Positions 17,646 to 26,316 of a stretch of DNA of 64,000 bases are shown one piece after another. The translations under genes and the position numbers were made by a program. The notes below the pieces were generated by a model, which saw only the letters and a list, made by a program, of their open reading frames with translations, ran no database searches and was not told the DNA's origin. Source of the DNA: Nitrospira sp. (GTDB lineage Bacteria; Nitrospirota; Nitrospiria; Nitrospirales; Nitrospiraceae); assembly GCA_009594995.1 (NCBI GenBank), contig VOPR01000016.1, positions 31,787 through 95,786 on the forward strand. Reading direction: 5' to 3'. How positions within the stretch are numbered: the stretch's first letter is position 1; every line of letters begins with the position of its first letter.

Positions 17646-18851
17646 ATGCAGCGTGATTATTTTTTGTCGATCCGAGTTTTCCTGGCGCTGGCCGGACTCT
17701 TCTCGCTGAGTCTTTCAGATCCGGCATGGGCGGACACGCAAATTTTCCCTGTGCCGTCGGTCTCCAGCAGCCGAAACGACGGGAACGATGCCGGCTTGAT
17801 CGCGCCGATTCTGATCACGGACCCGGACGGCGAGTTGAAATATCTCATGGCGCCCATGCTCATCCAGAACTCCATCGTGGGTACCCGCGGGGTGTTCAAT
17901 CTCTTCAAATACGAGCCGGGCGGGCGCCAGATGAAATTCATTGCCTCGCTGACCGAACGAATCGAGAGGAAGGTGGTGTTCGATTATGCCGATCCGGCGT
18001 TCGCCAACGGACAATACTCGCTCAATTTCGGTGGCACGTTTTTCAAGAACGCCACCTCGCGGTTCTTCGGACTCGGGCAGGCGACGGTGCAGGCCGGTGA
18101 GTCGAACTATACGGCGCGGGAAGCGCGCGCCTACTGGCGGCTCGGTCTCTACGCCAATGAAGTGACGCAGATTTCGGTGGGGCAGCGGGTGCGGCAGGTA
18201 CAGTTGCAGCGGGGTGCCACGGATCTCCCGTTTTCGGTCGAACAGTTCCCTACGGTCGACGGCATTCAGGGCGAGTCGATCATCGTCGGTCACCGGGCCA
18301 CGTTTTACTACGACACGCGCGACAGTCTGGTCTCGCCGACCGACGGTGTGGCGGTCACCGCCTATGCCGAATTGAATCAAAATATAAAAAACGGCGACCA
18401 TCCGGTCTATTCGCGGTATGAACTCGAAGTCAAAAAGTTATTTCCTAGTGAATCCAAGCGCGCCATTCTGGTTGTTCGCGCCGATCTGCAAGCGACGATC
18501 GGTTCACAGGTTCCGTTTTTCGAGCAGTCGTCGCTGGGAGGGCAGAACAACCTGCGCGGCTTCGGGTTGGACCGCTACATCGACAAGCACCTCATCGCCC
18601 TCAGTATCGAGGAACGCATACATATTCTGAGGACGAAACTGGCGGGGGTGACGGCGGATTTCGAGATCGCGCCCTTTCTGGATACCGGTCAGGTGTTTAA
18701 TTCCTTTAAAGACGTCAGTTTTCAGGACTACCGGATGACCCCGGGCCTCGGGTTTCGCGCGATCGTCCGGCCCAACGTTGTTGGCCGGGTCGATTATGGA
18801 TATAGTCGTGAAGGCGGAGCGGTGTTCGCCGGGTTAGATTTCCCCTATTAG
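17646..18851 (+). CDS. POTRA-less Omp85-superfamily (D15-type) outer-membrane barrel
   Basis: A 401-residue outer-membrane protein with a signal peptide (FLALAGLFSLSLSDPAWA). The remainder resembles the C-terminal beta-barrel of BamA/TamA/D15 proteins. Seen motifs are YYDTRDSLVSPTDG, the conserved SSLGGQNNLRGFGLDRY (equivalent to the loop VRGF/Y motif) and FLDTGQVF, ending in an aromatic residue (GLDFPY). No POTRA domains precede the barrel. It lies 32 bp after mlaC, probably in the same transcript, which suggests an outer-membrane role in lipid transfer; this is inference. Confidence 0.82.
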   Translation: MQRDYFLSIRVFLALAGLFSLSLSDPAWADTQIFPVPSVSSSRNDGNDAGLIAPILITDPDGELKYLMAPMLIQNSIVGTRGVFNLFKYEPGGRQMKFIASLTERIERKVVFDYADPAFANGQYSLNFGGTFFKNATSRFFGLGQATVQAGESNYTAREARAYWRLGLYANEVTQISVGQRVRQVQLQRGATDLPFSVEQFPTVDGIQGESIIVGHRATFYYDTRDSLVSPTDGVAVTAYAELNQNIKNGDHPVYSRYELEVKKLFPSESKRAILVVRADLQATIGSQVPFFEQSSLGGQNNLRGFGLDRYIDKHLIALSIEERIHILRTKLAGVTADFEIAPFLDTGQVFNSFKDVSFQDYRMTPGLGFRAIVRPNVVGRVDYGYSREGGAVFAGLDFPY

Positions 18852-18881
18852 ACGCCAGTGAGTGAACGGCCGGTATTACTC

Positions 18882-19880
18882 ATGCGGCACACAATCTATT
18901 TCCTCTGCATGTTCGCGATCCCCTGTGGATTGCCGCTTCTGGCTGGAGCGGAAGGGTTTGGCCCGTTCCCCGTCAGAAACTTTCAAGCGCTCGACCAGCT
19001 GGTATTGGCCATGCCGGGCGAGCGGGCGGCGGTGCTGAAGAAGGGCGATTTCGACATCCGCCTGGAAGCGGCCAATACCGCGTCGATTGCCAGAGATCAG
19101 GAAGAGCAGGCCGACGTCACGATGAAGTTTGAAACCGTACGGGCCGGGCTGTTTCTTCGATATGGTCTGACCGACCGACTGGAGCTTGGTGTTGAAGTTC
19201 CCGCCTACCACCGGCATCGAGGATTCATGGAAGAGCCGATCCTCGGAGTCGAGCGTGGGACGACCGGGATTTCGCCGCCTCGCAAGGCCCTGCGGGAGAC
19301 CGACTACGCCTTCAATGTTTCGAACGGTGGCCGCACGATGTTTCAGGGCTCGAAGGGCGCGACGGGGTTGGGCGATATTTCGTTTTATGGGAAGTATCAG
19401 TTGCTCAAGGAGACTGGCAGCCTTCCAGCCCTGTCGGTGCGGGTAGGGGTGAAGGCTCCGACCGGAGATACGAACGAAGTGTTCGGCAGCGGCCATCCGG
19501 ATGCCGGCATCGGCCTCGCCTTGGATAAGACCTTCGCTTCTGGATGGATTCTATACGCCAATTTGAACGGGGTCTTTCCCACCGGGAAAATCGCGGGACT
19601 CGAACTCCAGCCGGTCATAAGCGGATTGGTCGCAGTGGAATATCTCTGGACCGAGAATTTTTCCATCACCGCGCAGTTCGACTACTATTCCCCACCGTTT
19701 CACGGCACAGGAACGCGCGTCTTGGATAAGGGGGTGACCGAGTCGGTGCTCGGGGTGAGCTACCGGGTGCTGCCGGGTCTGCTCTGGCAACTGTACGGAG
19801 TGGAGAATTTGGATTTTATTACCGGGAGCGCGGCGGATTTCACGCTGTCGACCGTCTTCACCTACCGGTTTCGGTCATGA
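18882..19880 (+). CDS. DUF3187-like outer-membrane protein
   Basis: A 332-residue exported protein with signal peptide (FLCMFAIPCGLPLLAGAEG) and a beta-rich body. It ends in alternating residues and an aromatic/basic C-terminus (FTYRFRS), as expected of an outer-membrane barrel. Phrases such as GPFPVRNFQALDQLVLAMPG, LRYGLTDRLELGVEVPAYH and GLGDISFYGKYQL match what I recall of DUF3187 proteins. A GTG at 18858, 6 bp after the previous stop, would add eight residues; either start is possible. Function unknown. It closes the Mla gene set. Confidence 0.7.
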   Translation: MRHTIYFLCMFAIPCGLPLLAGAEGFGPFPVRNFQALDQLVLAMPGERAAVLKKGDFDIRLEAANTASIARDQEEQADVTMKFETVRAGLFLRYGLTDRLELGVEVPAYHRHRGFMEEPILGVERGTTGISPPRKALRETDYAFNVSNGGRTMFQGSKGATGLGDISFYGKYQLLKETGSLPALSVRVGVKAPTGDTNEVFGSGHPDAGIGLALDKTFASGWILYANLNGVFPTGKIAGLELQPVISGLVAVEYLWTENFSITAQFDYYSPPFHGTGTRVLDKGVTESVLGVSYRVLPGLLWQLYGVENLDFITGSAADFTLSTVFTYRFRS

Positions 19881-20060
19881 AATTCGATTGGCCGCCCCCG
19901 GCGGAGGGAGCGAAATCTTGACATGGGCTTTGCCATATGTGAGGATGAGTCGATTTGTACGAAACTTCTTTCGCTGCTTCGCCACGACCTTCTCAAGACG
20001 ATTGTTTTCCACCTATATGAATACCTGCGTCCAGTCATGCTTTGACAAGGAGATTGTGCA

Positions 20061-22007
20061 ATGTCTCTGCTAAAAAATATCCACAGTCCCGCTGATTTGA
20101 AGCGCCTGTCCCCTGAACAGTTTCCGGAACTATGCCAGGAGATTCGTGAGCAGATCCTTGCGGTGGTTTCGAATGTCGGGGGGCATCTGGCCTCCAACTT
20201 GGGCGTCGTGGAATTGACCGTCGCATTGCAATATCTCCTGGATACACCGAAAGATAAGATTGTCTGGGATACCAGCAACCAAGCCTATACCCATAAGCTC
20301 CTCACCGGCCGGCGGGAACAGTTCCACACCTTGCGGCAATACGGCGGATTGAGCGGTTTCTGTAAGCGTGAAGAAAGCGTCTATGACACCTTTAACGCCG
20401 GGCATGCCGGCACCGGGGTTTCCGCCGCATTTGGCATGGTGGAGGCACGCGAGCAGCGGGGCGAGAAACATAAGGTGGTCTGCGTTGTCGGCGACGGCGC
20501 GATGACGGCGGGCATGACCCTGGAGGGATTACACCACGCGGGCGGGACGAACAAGGATTTCATCGTCGTCCTGAATGACAACCAGATGTCTATCTCGCGC
20601 AACGTGGGTGCCATTTCCGCCTACCTGAACCGGACCTTCACCGGTGAGTTCTACGCGCGGATGCGGGAAGAAACCGGCCAGCTCTTGCGGAAGATTCCCC
20701 ACATCGGGCTGGAAGTGCAGAAAATCGCTCGCCGGGCCGAGGAATTAGCCAAGGGCGCCATTCTTCCTGGTTTATTGTTCGAAGAATTGGGCTTTCAGTA
20801 CGCCGGGCCGATCGACGGACATAACTTCGAGCACCTTCTTCCGACATTGGAGAACGTGCTGAAAATGAAGGGGCCGGTCCTGCTGCACGTCATCACGAAG
20901 AAGGGCTTGGGCTATCAGGCGGCGATGGATAACCCCGTCTGGTTCCATGCCTGCCCTCCCTTCGTGCGCGAAACCGGCGTGCCGGCGAAAAAAGCCGTGC
21001 GGCCGAGTTACACGAGCATGGCCGTGGATGCCTTGATCAAGGTGGCTCACCAAGACAAACGGGTTGTGGCCATCACCGCCGCCATGTGCGAAGGCACGGG
21101 CCTCAATGCGTTTGAAAAAGTGTTTCCGGATCGTATCTATGATGTCGGTATTGCCGAGCAACATGCCGTGACCTTTGCGGCTGGTATGGCGGCGCAGGGG
21201 ATGAAGCCGGTTGTCGCCCTCTATTCCACTTTCTTGCAGCGGGCCTACGACCAGGTGGTACACGATGTGGCGACCCAAAACTTGCCGGTGACGTTCTGTA
21301 TCGACCGGGGCGGCCTCGTCGCGGAAGATGGAACCACGCACCACGGCGCGTTTGACTTCGCGTTCTTGCGCCATGTGCCGAATATGGTCGTTGCCGCACC
21401 CAAGGACGAAAACGAACTGCAGCACATGATGAAGACCTGCGTCAGTTACGATGGTCCCGCGTCCGTGCGATACGCTCGTGGCGTGAGCCTCGGGGTGTCG
21501 ATGGATCCGGAGCCTACGGCCTTGCCGATCGGGAAGGGCGAGCTGTTGCGGGAAGGGACTGATGTGGCCATTGTGGGGATCGGAGTCACGGTGTGGCCGG
21601 CCCTGAAGGCCGCGGAGCGATTGGCGCAAGAGGGTATCTCTGCCGCCGTCGTGAACGCCCGGTTCGTGAAGCCGCTCGACACGGAACTGATCATCAATAC
21701 CGCCAAGAAAGTCCGTTGTCTGGTGACAGTGGAAGAAGGATGCAAGATGGGCGGATTCGGGTCCGCGGTTCTAGAGGCCCTGTCAGAAGAAGGGCTCACC
21801 CATTTGCGCACCAAGCTGATCGGCCTTCCCGACTGGTATATCGAGCAGGGACCTCAGGATCTACTGCGCGAACGATATGGTCTGACGGCCGACGGGATCT
21901 ATAACAGCGTGAAAGCGTTGTTCGGCGCCAGTGTGGCGACGGACGATGCCGCACGATTGGCGTCGCTCGTGGGAAGTTTGCCGCACGGCGATGAGCAGGG
22001 CAGCTAG
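20061..22007 (+). CDS. dxs: 1-deoxy-D-xylulose-5-phosphate synthase
   Basis: First enzyme of the MEP pathway, joining pyruvate and glyceraldehyde 3-phosphate with thiamine diphosphate. The 648-residue length is usual. Diagnostic segments: GGHLASNLGVVELTVALQYL, HKLLTGRREQFHTLRQYGGL, the ThDP site VVGDGAMTAGMTLEGLHHAG with VLNDNQMSIS, the DVGIAEQHAVTFAAGMA motif with the conserved Glu, and DRGGLVAEDGTTHHGAFD. AAGGAG lies about 8 nt before the ATG. It stands 49 bp before ispG, so the two supply isoprenoids for hopanoids and quinones. Confidence 0.97.
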   Translation: MSLLKNIHSPADLKRLSPEQFPELCQEIREQILAVVSNVGGHLASNLGVVELTVALQYLLDTPKDKIVWDTSNQAYTHKLLTGRREQFHTLRQYGGLSGFCKREESVYDTFNAGHAGTGVSAAFGMVEAREQRGEKHKVVCVVGDGAMTAGMTLEGLHHAGGTNKDFIVVLNDNQMSISRNVGAISAYLNRTFTGEFYARMREETGQLLRKIPHIGLEVQKIARRAEELAKGAILPGLLFEELGFQYAGPIDGHNFEHLLPTLENVLKMKGPVLLHVITKKGLGYQAAMDNPVWFHACPPFVRETGVPAKKAVRPSYTSMAVDALIKVAHQDKRVVAITAAMCEGTGLNAFEKVFPDRIYDVGIAEQHAVTFAAGMAAQGMKPVVALYSTFLQRAYDQVVHDVATQNLPVTFCIDRGGLVAEDGTTHHGAFDFAFLRHVPNMVVAAPKDENELQHMMKTCVSYDGPASVRYARGVSLGVSMDPEPTALPIGKGELLREGTDVAIVGIGVTVWPALKAAERLAQEGISAAVVNARFVKPLDTELIINTAKKVRCLVTVEEGCKMGGFGSAVLEALSEEGLTHLRTKLIGLPDWYIEQGPQDLLRERYGLTADGIYNSVKALFGASVATDDAARLASLVGSLPHGDEQGS

Positions 22008-22056
22008 CTGAAGTCGGGCCGGTAGACGACACTACAATAGAGAAGCTGAGCAGCTG

Positions 22057-23262
22057 ATGCATATCACCAGGAAAAAGACACGGCAGATTCAGGCGGGATC
22101 GGTCAAGATTGGCGGGGATGCGCCGATTTCAGTCCAATCGATGTGTTCCACGGATACACGCGATGTGAAGGCCACGGTGGCTCAGATCCGTCAGCTGGAA
22201 GAGGCCGGGTGTGAAATCATCCGTGTTGCTGTCCCTGATGACGAGGCGGCAGCCGCGCTTCCCCAGATCAAAGCCGCGATGACGGTTCCGCTGATCGCCG
22301 ACATTCACTTTGATCATCGGCTGGCCCTCAAGGCCGCCGAGGTCGTCGATTGTGTCCGCATCAATCCCGGGAACATCGGCGCCTGGTGGAAAGTGCAGGA
22401 AGTGATCAAGGCCGTCAATGAGCGGGGGATTCCCCTGCGCGTAGGTGTGAACGGCGGCTCGCTCGAACGTCCCTTGCTGGACAAGTATGGCTGGCCCTCG
22501 CCGGAAGCCTTGTCGGAATCAGCCCTCAACGCGGTCCATGCCTTGGAAGACGAGGGCTTCACCAACATGAAGGTGTCGCTCAAAGCCTCCGATGTGCATC
22601 ACGCCATCGATGCCTACTATTTGTTTTCCACCCAGTCGAACTATCCCTTGCACATCGGTATCACGGAAGCGGGGACTGCCATGACCGGTGCCGTGAAGTC
22701 CGCCATCGGCCTCGGCTGGCTCCTGTCGCAGGGCATTGGTGACACGTTGCGCGTGTCGCTAGCTGCTGATCCGGTGGAAGAGGTGAAAGTCGGCTTCGAG
22801 ATCCTCAAATCGCTGGAGCTGCGGCATCGCGGCATCAACGTGATCGCCTGTCCGACCTGCGGCCGGGTTGAAATCGATGTGGTGCGTATGGCGAACGAGC
22901 TGGAAAAGAAACTGGGCCATATCAAGACGCCATTGAACGTATCTGTGCTCGGTTGTGTCGTGAACGGCATCGGCGAGGGCAAAGAAGCGGATATCGGCAT
23001 CGCCGGCGGCGAAGGGAAAGGCATTCTCTTCAAAAAGGGCAAGCTGATGCGGAAGGTGCCGCTCGAAGAACTCATGGACACCTTGATCCATGAAGTTGAG
23101 TTACTGGCGAAGGAAAAAGAAGCCGAAGCCGCCGGGGTGTCTCACGAGGCGCCGGCTGCTGTCGATGGGCATGCGGAGCCAGGCTGGGAACTGATCGGCC
23201 ATGCGCCGGATGAACATTCGACGATCGTTCGTGATATTCCCGTGCTTCCAACCAAGCCGTAA
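22057..23262 (+). CDS. ispG: 4-hydroxy-3-methylbut-2-en-1-yl diphosphate synthase
   Basis: MEP pathway enzyme that reduces MEcPP to HMBPP with a [4Fe-4S] cluster. The 401 residues include the N-terminal barrel with QSMCSTDTRDV, VPLIADIHFDHRLAL and CVRINPGNIG. The C-terminal cluster domain has IACPTCGRVEID and LGCVVNGIGEGKEADIG, which supply the three Cys and one Glu ligands. About 40 residues after the usual end (SHEAPAAVDGHAEPG to LPTKP) form a hydrophilic tail. Together with dxs upstream and ispH earlier in the window, three of the seven MEP enzymes are encoded here. Confidence 0.96.
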   Translation: MHITRKKTRQIQAGSVKIGGDAPISVQSMCSTDTRDVKATVAQIRQLEEAGCEIIRVAVPDDEAAAALPQIKAAMTVPLIADIHFDHRLALKAAEVVDCVRINPGNIGAWWKVQEVIKAVNERGIPLRVGVNGGSLERPLLDKYGWPSPEALSESALNAVHALEDEGFTNMKVSLKASDVHHAIDAYYLFSTQSNYPLHIGITEAGTAMTGAVKSAIGLGWLLSQGIGDTLRVSLAADPVEEVKVGFEILKSLELRHRGINVIACPTCGRVEIDVVRMANELEKKLGHIKTPLNVSVLGCVVNGIGEGKEADIGIAGGEGKGILFKKGKLMRKVPLEELMDTLIHEVELLAKEKEAEAAGVSHEAPAAVDGHAEPGWELIGHAPDEHSTIVRDIPVLPTKP

Positions 23263-23327
23263 TTTGCCGTCGTGTACCCGCTGCGATATTTCTTGAGAAT
23301 ATTCCTGCGTTTCATGGCTCTTCGCGG

Positions 23328-23357
23328 TTGAGTTCCTGAAGCTCCCCCTTCTATAAT
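23328..23357 (+). promoter_or_regulatory. Sigma-70-like promoter for tRNA-Cys
   Basis: TTGAGT (23328-23333) and a consensus TATAAT (23352-23357) are spaced by 18 nt. The -10 ends 9 nt before the first base of the tRNA, as expected for a stable RNA promoter. Confidence 0.7.
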
Positions 23358-23366
23358 CCGTTCCGT

Positions 23367-23442
23367 GGCGCCGTACCCAAGTGGCTAAGGGAGCAGTCTG
23401 CAAAACTGCGATGCGGCGGTTCGAACCCGCCCGGCGCCTCCA
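23367..23442 (+). tRNA. tRNA-Cys (anticodon GCA)
   Basis: A complete cloverleaf of 76 nt with encoded CCA. The acceptor GGCGCCG (23367-23373) pairs with CGGCGCC (23432-23438). U73 is the discriminator, typical of tRNA-Cys, and CCA is at 23440-23442. The anticodon stem GCAGT/ACTGC encloses the loop CTGCAAA with GCA at 23400-23402. The T arm contains GGTTCGAACCC. There is no variable-arm expansion and no intron. Confidence 0.95.
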
Positions 23443-23801
23443 ACCCGCACTTCATACGTCTCTGCGGCCATTCAAGCAGAGTCATTTTTCTCCTCCTACA
23501 AAAATCCTACAGTGATTTCCCTTCCTAGGCTGATCTCACCCTGAAACCCTTCAATGGTTCCGGACGACGAGATACTCGTTTCCAGTGGGTTGTTTTTTGT
23601 GCGCGCGGTCTGCCCCTGCATGATTGCCGAATAGACGGGGTGTATCTTCACACCGTTAGGCCGCGCATCGCTGATACCTGCCGAATATCTGACGCGAATT
23701 TCCTTCTCAAATATGCTCTTCACCTTTGAGCAGCCGCGTGAATCGGCGTTGGTTCATGGTAGGCTGCAGCCTGAAGGACGACCTGCTATCTGAGAGGACT
23801 C
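23443..23801. other. 359-bp region without a supported gene, downstream of tRNA-Cys
   Basis: No coding frame here has recognisable protein character. A 75-codon minus-strand frame (23496-23723) has a GTAGGAGGAG-like stretch beyond its stop but no family resemblance. A near-repeat CCTACAAAAATCCTACA sits at about 23494-23511. GAGGACTC just before 23802 is the ribosome binding site of the next gene. Lying right after a tRNA 3' end, it could be the scar of an old integration, but I see no repeat of the tRNA end. Confidence 0.4.
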
Positions 23802-25511
23802 ATGGCCCCAGATCCCATTTTCTTCCGAGATCTCGCATATGTTTTCATCGCTGCGGTCATAGGCGGGTCCTCCGCCTACCTGCTTCGTCAGCCATTAATT
23901 CTTGGCTATGTCTTCGGTGGCATTTTAATCGGCCCCTTTACCCCGGGCCCCTCCATTTCGGATGTGCATAGTTTCGAATTATTCGCCGAGATCGGCGTGA
24001 TCCTCTTGATGTTCTGCATCGGGATCGAGTTTTCCCTGAATGACCTGTTACGAGTGCGGTGGGTCGCTTTGCTGGGAGGGCCACTCGGTATTGTCCTCTC
24101 CATTCTCCTGGCCGTCGGTCTGGGCCATGTCGTGGGATGGAGTTGGATTCAAAGCATGGTGATCGGGTCGGTGGTGTCCGTGGCCAGCACGATGGTTTTG
24201 GCGCGCTTGCTGCTAGATAGTGGAGACCTGCGGGCCAAACATGGCCGGGTGATGCTCGGAATCACCCTCGTGGAGGATTTGGCGGTGGTCGTCCTCACCG
24301 TCCTGGTTCCGGCGCTGGGTGCACTGGAACCCGGGCGCTTTGCCACGATCGGAAAGGCCCTGTGGCTTGCCGTTCTGATTCTGGTTCCCTTCGCCTATCT
24401 CGCGTCCAAAGCCATTCCGCCCTTGTTGACTCGCATTGCGAAGACACAAAATGCCGAGCTCTTTTTGCTGGTCGCACTCTCCTTAGGAATTGGAACGGCC
24501 GCTGTTACACAGTTGGCGGGCTTGTCCCTGGCATTGGGGGCATTTCTGGCAGGATTGATTATTAGTGGATCGGAGTATGGGCACGAAACCTTAGCCCGGC
24601 TTCTGTCGCTCCGCGACGCATTCGTGGCCCTGTTCTTTGTGACGATCGGTGTCCTCATTGATCCGCGCGTGGTGTGGGCCAATCTTCCGCTGCTCGGTCT
24701 CATGCTCGGATTGATTATCGTGGGGAAATTCGTCATTTGGACGTTGGTCGTGAGGCTGTTTCGTTATGCCTGGGGCACAGCCCTGCTCGTAGGGGCCGGG
24801 CTCACGCAGATCGGCGAGTTTTCTTTCGTGCTGGTTCAGGTCGCCAAAACGGCGGGCCATGTGAGCGAGGATGTCTACAATGCCACCCTGGCCGCCTCGC
24901 TGCTGAGTATTCTCCTCAACGCGCCCCTCGTCCGGTATGCGCCGGGATGGATTGCCGCATTGCACTTTAAGATGGGACGAGCGTCCTTGCCTACTCAAGG
25001 CGGGGTTTCTGACGACCAAGCCGGACATGTGGTGTTGTGCGGGTTTGGTCGAATGGGTAGCACGGTTGGGCTCGCGCTCGATCATTTTCAGCTCCCATAC
25101 ACCGTGATTGAGCGCGACCCGGACCTGGTCCGGCAGCTCCGCAGGCGGGGAATTTCCTGCGTATACGGAGATGCTTCGCAAACAGAACTGTTGAAGGCGG
25201 CTGGCGCGCAACATGCGGCGCTGGTGATCGTGGCCCTGCCAGTGATTCATGAGGCGTCGCTGACCGTTCGCCGATTCCGGGCGCTGAATGAAAAAATCCC
25301 TCTCCTTGCCAGAGCGCATGACTTCAGGGAGGCGGGGGATTTGAAGAGCGTAGGCGCAACGGAAGTCATTCTCCCTGAGGTCGAGGGTGCGCACACCTTG
25401 ATTCGGCATGCGTTTCAGGCATTGCATGTCTCGAAGCCGAACATTCTCGATTATCTGAAGTCCTGCCAGGCGTTCCGAGCATCGAGCGCAAGCCCGGAGC
25501 CTGGCTCGTAG
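23802..25511 (+). CDS. CPA2-family cation/proton antiporter with TrkA-N domain
   Basis: A 569-residue inner-membrane protein of the KefB/KefC/YbaL type, exchanging K+ or Na+ for H+. About twelve TM segments occupy residues 5-390 with family motifs such as LLMFCIGIEFSL, LGITLVEDLAVVVLTVL and ALSLGIGTAAVTQLAGLSLALGAFLAGL. A linker leads to a C-terminal NAD-binding RCK/TrkA-N domain with Rossmann motif VVLCGFGRMGSTVG and acidic VIERDPDLV. That layout suggests gating by nucleotide or redox ligands. No KefF/KefG-type ancillary gene is adjacent. GAGGAC precedes the ATG. Confidence 0.9.
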   Translation: MAPDPIFFRDLAYVFIAAVIGGSSAYLLRQPLILGYVFGGILIGPFTPGPSISDVHSFELFAEIGVILLMFCIGIEFSLNDLLRVRWVALLGGPLGIVLSILLAVGLGHVVGWSWIQSMVIGSVVSVASTMVLARLLLDSGDLRAKHGRVMLGITLVEDLAVVVLTVLVPALGALEPGRFATIGKALWLAVLILVPFAYLASKAIPPLLTRIAKTQNAELFLLVALSLGIGTAAVTQLAGLSLALGAFLAGLIISGSEYGHETLARLLSLRDAFVALFFVTIGVLIDPRVVWANLPLLGLMLGLIIVGKFVIWTLVVRLFRYAWGTALLVGAGLTQIGEFSFVLVQVAKTAGHVSEDVYNATLAASLLSILLNAPLVRYAPGWIAALHFKMGRASLPTQGGVSDDQAGHVVLCGFGRMGSTVGLALDHFQLPYTVIERDPDLVRQLRRRGISCVYGDASQTELLKAAGAQHAALVIVALPVIHEASLTVRRFRALNEKIPLLARAHDFREAGDLKSVGATEVILPEVEGAHTLIRHAFQALHVSKPNILDYLKSCQAFRASSASPEPGS

Positions 25512-25600
25512 GAGGTAGGCGGCGCACGTTCTGAGGGAATGGTCAGCGATGAGAAAGATTGCGCCCTGAGCTGAATCGAGGACGGTCTAGATGCGTTGTG

Positions 25601-26224
25601 CTATCGCCCGAAGTGATAGGCGATCCCAAACATAAACAGATTGGCTCGATAGTCGGCGGTGATGTTGTCGCGGCTAAATTTAAACTGGGCGAAGTTGTAT
25701 TTGTATTCGATGAAGGGTGCAATGGAGTCGGTCATGTAATAGCGGATACCTGCCAGTACGTTAAAGCTTGGAGCAAAAGACGCTTCCGGCCGGAAATTTC
25801 CATTGGAAATATTGCCCACGTTGAGGCCGATACCCAAACCGGCATAGGGCTCTACTTTGTATTGATAGCCAGTGACCCGAACCAACGCATTAAATGCCAG
25901 CGAATGGACCTGGAGGTCGGCCCCGGGAATCCTTCCGGACAAACGCGGATTGCTGGAGGTGGGGAGCGTTTGCTGTTTGACGCCTGGTGTGGAGCGGTAG
26001 GCGTCAACCTCAAGGCCGAACCAGTTATAGCCGCGGTCGTTGAAATAATGGCCGATTTTACCGCCGTAGAAAAGGTCCTTCTGGAGTGATACTTTACCCG
26101 CATCCGTGGTGTCGAAGGTGGGGGTGTTCATGCCCATTCCTGCTGCGATATAGGTTTCAGCCTGGGCAACGATAGGAGCCCCGAGCAGGCTTAGGAATAG
26201 TAGACTGATGACCCAACGGCGCAT
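25601..26224 (-). CDS. Small outer-membrane beta-barrel protein
   Basis: A 207-residue exported protein: signal peptide VISLLFLSLLGAPIVAQAE, then alternating beta strands ending in the typical C-terminal pattern FMFGIAYHFGR. It resembles OmpW/OmpA-like eight-stranded barrels (phrases GGKIGHYFNDR, VEPYAGLGIGLNVG, GIRYYMTDSIAPFIEYKYNF). Function cannot be given. ATG at 26224 is preceded by GAGGAGGGG, so the longer frame from 26263 is rejected. It is downstream of the large barrel gene on the same strand and may share its transcript. Confidence 0.78.
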   Translation of the reverse strand: MRRWVISLLFLSLLGAPIVAQAETYIAAGMGMNTPTFDTTDAGKVSLQKDLFYGGKIGHYFNDRGYNWFGLEVDAYRSTPGVKQQTLPTSSNPRLSGRIPGADLQVHSLAFNALVRVTGYQYKVEPYAGLGIGLNVGNISNGNFRPEASFAPSFNVLAGIRYYMTDSIAPFIEYKYNFAQFKFSRDNITADYRANLFMFGIAYHFGR

Positions 26225-26316
26225 TACCCCTCCTCTTGCCAGGACAAATCCTTGAAATGGCACTTAGGATGCTACTCTAACGGGCTTGCCGCGAGGTGGC
26301 AAGAGAGAAGTGCATC

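Noticed and set aside
19918..19946. TTGACA at 19918 as a dxs promoter
   Set aside because: The -35 is perfect but at 17-nt spacing the -10 would be GAGGAT, which is poor; not supported enough to list.
23496..23723. 75-codon minus-strand frame after tRNA-Cys as an integrase remnant
   Set aside because: No tyrosine-recombinase motif (R-H-R-Y) or other family resemblance could be seen.
26285..26303. CTTGCC/GGCAAG hairpin between the two outer-membrane genes
   Set aside because: Only a 6-bp stem without a T-run on either strand; could be a processing site but not a convincing terminator.
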